Below, piece after piece: positions 5,909 through 6,136 of a stretch of DNA of 6,136 nt. The first letter of the stretch is position 1, and each line of letters starts with the position of its first letter. This DNA comes from an uncultured Clostridia bacterium. Lineage in GTDB: Bacteria; Bacillota; Clostridia; Lachnospirales; Bianqueaceae. A program made the position numbers and the translations under genes. Location of the stretch: NCBI GenBank assembly GCA_937892735.1, contig CALBGL010000025.1, positions 1 to 6,136 of the forward strand, in the 5' to 3' direction. A model generated the notes under the pieces. The model did no database searches. It saw only the letters and a program-made list of their open reading frames with translations, and was not told where the DNA came from.

Positions 5909-6136
5909 GCGGAGGTTTATACGCCACATCACGATTATGCCCGACTTTAATTCCAACCTGCGTATAATTAAGTTCTCAAGGAAATGAAATGACGGAGGTT
6001 TATACGCTACATCACAATTCTGCTCGACTTTAATTCCAACCTGCGTATAATTAAGTTCTCAAGGGAATGAAATGACGGAGATTTATACGCAGTGGTACGA
6101 TTCAACTCGTCTGAAATCTTCACTCAGCGTATAAAA
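5909..6136. repeat. Higher-order duplication, copy 2 (reaches window edge)
   Basis: Exact repeat of 5408-5635. The identity runs to the last base of the window, so the true length is not known. It indicates a recent six-unit expansion of the array or recombination within it. Confidence 0.95.

Larger units (their letters stand above)
5333..6136. repeat. Tandem array of ten 83/84-base units with palindromic arms
   Basis: Each unit starts with TTATACGC and contains its complement GCGTATAA 51-52 bases on, then a linker of 32 bases. Cores lie at 5333-5383, 5416-5466, 5499-5549, 5582-5633, 5666-5717, 5750-5801, 5834-5884, 5917-5967, 6000-6050 and 6083-6134. All ten pairs of arms are perfect. The enclosed 35-36 bases are related but not identical: one type (units 2, 3, 7, 8, 9, with 5 a variant) contains CATCAC and CGACTT, another (units 4, 6, 10) contains GGTACGATTC and CTCGTCTGAAATC, and unit 1 is the most diverged. 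Linkers share AAGTTCTCAAGG and GAAATGACGGAGG, except after units 1 and 5. The array continues past the window edge. It is not a CRISPR, because the inner segments are homologous and recur. I do not recognise a named repeat family. Confidence 0.95.

Noticed and set aside
5333..6136. CRISPR array with 48-base repeats and 35-36-base spacers
   Set aside because: The would-be spacers are homologous to each other and several are identical (units 2/8, 3/9, 4/6/10). The would-be repeats vary, especially the linkers after units 1 and 5. No cas gene is in the window.
5333..6136. Integron attC sites or an insertion sequence
   Set aside because: The arms lack the GTTRRRY/RYYYAAC core sites, there are no gene cassettes between the palindromes, and there is no transposase or integrase reading frame.

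Overview
The window looks like a chromosomal piece of an anaerobic, fermentative Clostridia-type Firmicute. A Lachnospiraceae-like gut bacterium is my best guess. The grounds are a GlmM with Gram-positive-type N-terminus, a group B-type [FeFe] hydrogenase, consensus-like sigma-A promoters, GGAGG-type ribosome binding sites and a MarR/ABC exporter operon. The genus is inference.

Left part (1-2146). On the minus strand lies a MarR-family repressor gene followed, with a 4-base ATGA overlap, by an ABC exporter gene cut by the window edge. A good sigma-A promoter and a quasi-palindrome at the predicted transcription start precede marR, which fits autoregulation and drug-responsive export. Upstream, also on the minus strand, is ychF (Obg-family ATPase) with its own hairpin terminator. 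The 149-base gap between ychF and glmM is divergent and holds candidate promoters for both directions plus two inverted repeats, one of which would form a 12-bp hairpin in the glmM leader.

Middle part (2147-5118). On the plus strand, glmM (phosphoglucosamine mutase, cell-wall precursor synthesis) is followed after 45 bases by a 508-residue monomeric [FeFe] hydrogenase. No terminator separates them, so they are probably co-transcribed. A strong intrinsic terminator ends the unit.

Right part (5119-6136). There is no conventional gene. About 210 bases without clear features lead into a tandem array of ten 83/84-base units that runs to the window edge. Each unit has an 8-base inverted repeat (TTATACGC ... 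GCGTATAA) enclosing 35-36 bases, then a 32-base linker. The array has a higher-order structure: 228 bases are exactly repeated at 501-base spacing. One 59-base core is reused next to a different linker, with identity starting at the palindrome arm. Several units also carry a short ATG-to-TAA frame whose codon differences between diverged units are mostly at third positions, which hints at repeated micropeptide genes or relics of them. This array is the least explained part of the window.
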